14,482 nt of DNA from Bryobacterales bacterium. Lineage in GTDB: Bacteria; Acidobacteriota; Terriglobia; Bryobacterales; Bryobacteraceae. Made by a program: the position numbers and the translations under genes. This document shows, piece by piece, positions 13,548-14,482 of the stretch (its first letter is position 1; each line of letters opens with the position of its first letter). The notes under the pieces are model-generated. The model saw only the letters and a program-made list of their open reading frames with translations, ran no database searches and was not told the DNA's origin. The stretch is taken from the NCBI GenBank assembly GCA_025353235.1, contig JANXQZ010000168.1, positions 1 to 14,482 of the forward strand. The letters are read 5' to 3'.

Positions 13548-14318
13548 TCAGGACGAGTTGGCAACAGCCGCCAGTTCCGCTTCGAGTTCTTCGATGGTGG
13601 GGAGAGTGCCTTTGAGCTGCTCCGGCAATTGTTCCAGATGCGAAACTCTGAAATCCCGAGTGGCTTGGAAACGTCCCGGAGCGCGTATTCGGCGATGATG
13701 CGATTCTTCGTCTTGCAGAGAATGAGACCGATACTCGGCTGGTCGTCGGGATGGCGCAGCAGGTCGTCGACAGCCGAAAGATAGAAATTCATCTTCCCGG
13801 CATAACCCGACACCCAGTTCGAGGAGAAATTTTCGGATGTGCTCAATAAGCCCGGCTTCCAGGTCTTTCTCGTGGGCCTTGGCAGAGAGCGTGGGGAGCT
13901 GGCAGGGTTTGGGCGAAGTTTGTCTGCGCTTTTCCTTGGCGGAGGTAGAGGGCGCTTTCAATCTGCATGACTAGAACGTTCCGGCTCCAGCCATTGGCGA
14001 GCGTTTGCTCTGCGTACCAGAGCCGCTCTTCTAAAGTCTTCGCTTTCTCCAGAAGGGCAAGGTTGTTGGTACCAAGTGATTTTTGCAAGTGGCGCTTGCA
14101 AAATTAACTCCTCTGGCCAAGCCTCGGCAAACGACTTCATATACCCAAGATTTCGCGGGGAAAGTTCCCCAGCCATCCTCACGTTGGCGTGTAAGAATCT
14201 CGTTGCCGATTCCCCAGTTGACGGCGACTGCTTCCCGAACCTGCGCCGTCCGAATCCGATTCGTCAGAAGCGATAATAGATCCTGGTACGCCTTCGGATT
14301 GGGAATAAGGTCGGCCAT
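13548..14318 (-). pseudogene. DUF1016/YhcG-family PDDEXK nuclease, heavily decayed
   Basis: Fragments in three frames follow the family order. MADLIPNPKAYQDLLSLL and VREAVAVNWGIGNEILTRQ (from 14318) are followed by ELSPRNLGYMKSFAEAWPEE (near 14170), NLALLEKAKTLEERLWYAEQ and NGWSRNVLVMQIESALYLRQ (near 14000), AHEKDLEAGLIEHIRKFLLE (near 13850), YAGKMNFYLSAVDDLLRHPD and GLILCKTKNRIIAEYALRDV (13680-13800), and LPEQLKGTLPTIEELEAELA at the end. Frame changes lie near 14170, 14067, 13895, 13808 and 13640. Compared with the family, segments are missing after AVN, after GWG and after LPAPH. Most notably the stretch between FLLELGVG and GYAGK, which holds the nuclease core, is absent. Such nucleases occur in DNA-repair and defence contexts. 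It cannot encode an active nuclease. Confidence 0.85.
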
Positions 14319-14482
14319 TCAATTCATTCCCTGCAGGAACTCCCGCGCGACCTCGGAAGACTGACGGTGCTTGCCGTCAACCTCCTGATTCATTTTGCGC
14401 ATGGCCTCATCCGGGATTTTTCCGCTCAACTCGGCCAGCACGCTACGTAGGTTGGGGATTGTCTCCAACACTTCGGATCGAA
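14319..14482 (-). CDS. Osmoprotectant ABC transporter substrate-binding protein, C-terminal end (partial)
   Basis: The last 53 complete codons and TGA of a gene entering from the right edge on the - strand. The segment NLRSVLAELSGKIPDEAMRK, then MNQEVDGKHRQSSEVAREFL, matches the C-terminal helices of OpuAC/OsmF-type glycine betaine/choline-binding proteins (the LSGKIxxExMxxxNxEVD...AREFL pattern). These bind compatible solutes in the periplasm and feed an ABC importer. The stop is followed at once by the ATG of the decayed nuclease gene, so the transporter genes, if an operon, must lie beyond the window. Confidence 0.75.
   Translation of the reverse strand, partial: RSEVLETIPNLRSVLAELSGKIPDEAMRKMNQEVDGKHRQSSEVAREFLQGMN

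Noticed and set aside
1..14482. CRISPR arrays, tRNA or rRNA genes, insertion sequences
   Set aside because: No regularly spaced repeats, cloverleaf-like segments, transposase motifs or terminal inverted repeats were seen in reading both strands.

Overview
The window looks like a chromosomal segment of an Acidobacteriota-type (Terriglobia-like) soil bacterium. This is inferred from a moderately GC-rich, dense gene layout, a 5' edge that ends like the MacB/ADOP permeases abundant in that phylum, and a type I-beta DAHP synthase. No rRNA or tRNA gene is present to fix the taxonomy.

Layout, left to right. (1) Housekeeping block, + strand: end of an ABC-type permease, DAHP synthase (aromatic amino acid entry), an XPD/DinG-family Fe-S helicase, and QueD (queuosine pathway), overlapping the helicase by 8 nt. 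(2) Small accessory island, about 3490-5822: 350 nt with no recognisable gene, a frameshifted AbiGi-like abortive-infection gene, an intact ParD-like antitoxin on the - strand whose toxin partner survives only as a broken fragment, and an apparently intact MntA-HepT (MNT/HEPN, type VII) toxin-antitoxin pair. (3) Metabolic block, - strand: acyl-CoA carboxylase carboxyltransferase subunit and glycerol kinase, whose ends overlap. A compact divergent promoter separates glpK from a 148-aa gene of unknown function. (4) PhoU (-), then two small unknown genes (a three-helix membrane protein and an exported coiled-coil-like protein) running into pyrR-pyrB-pyrC (+), a pyrimidine operon. A hairpin covers the pyrR ribosome-binding site. 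(5) Right edge, - strand: a badly decayed DUF1016/YhcG-type nuclease gene fitted between pyrC and the 3' end of an osmoprotectant-binding protein gene.

The clearest overall pattern is that every gene showing lesions belongs to a defence or toxin-antitoxin family (AbiGi, the ParE-like toxin, the DUF1016 nuclease), while all metabolic genes are intact. This argues for real decay of acquired defence genes rather than general sequencing error. The MntA-HepT pair is the one defence-type module that still reads as functional. I did not find a clearly new multi-gene system. The best candidates for follow-up are the decaying island, the pyrR hairpin and the overlapping bidirectional -10 between glpK and the unknown gene.
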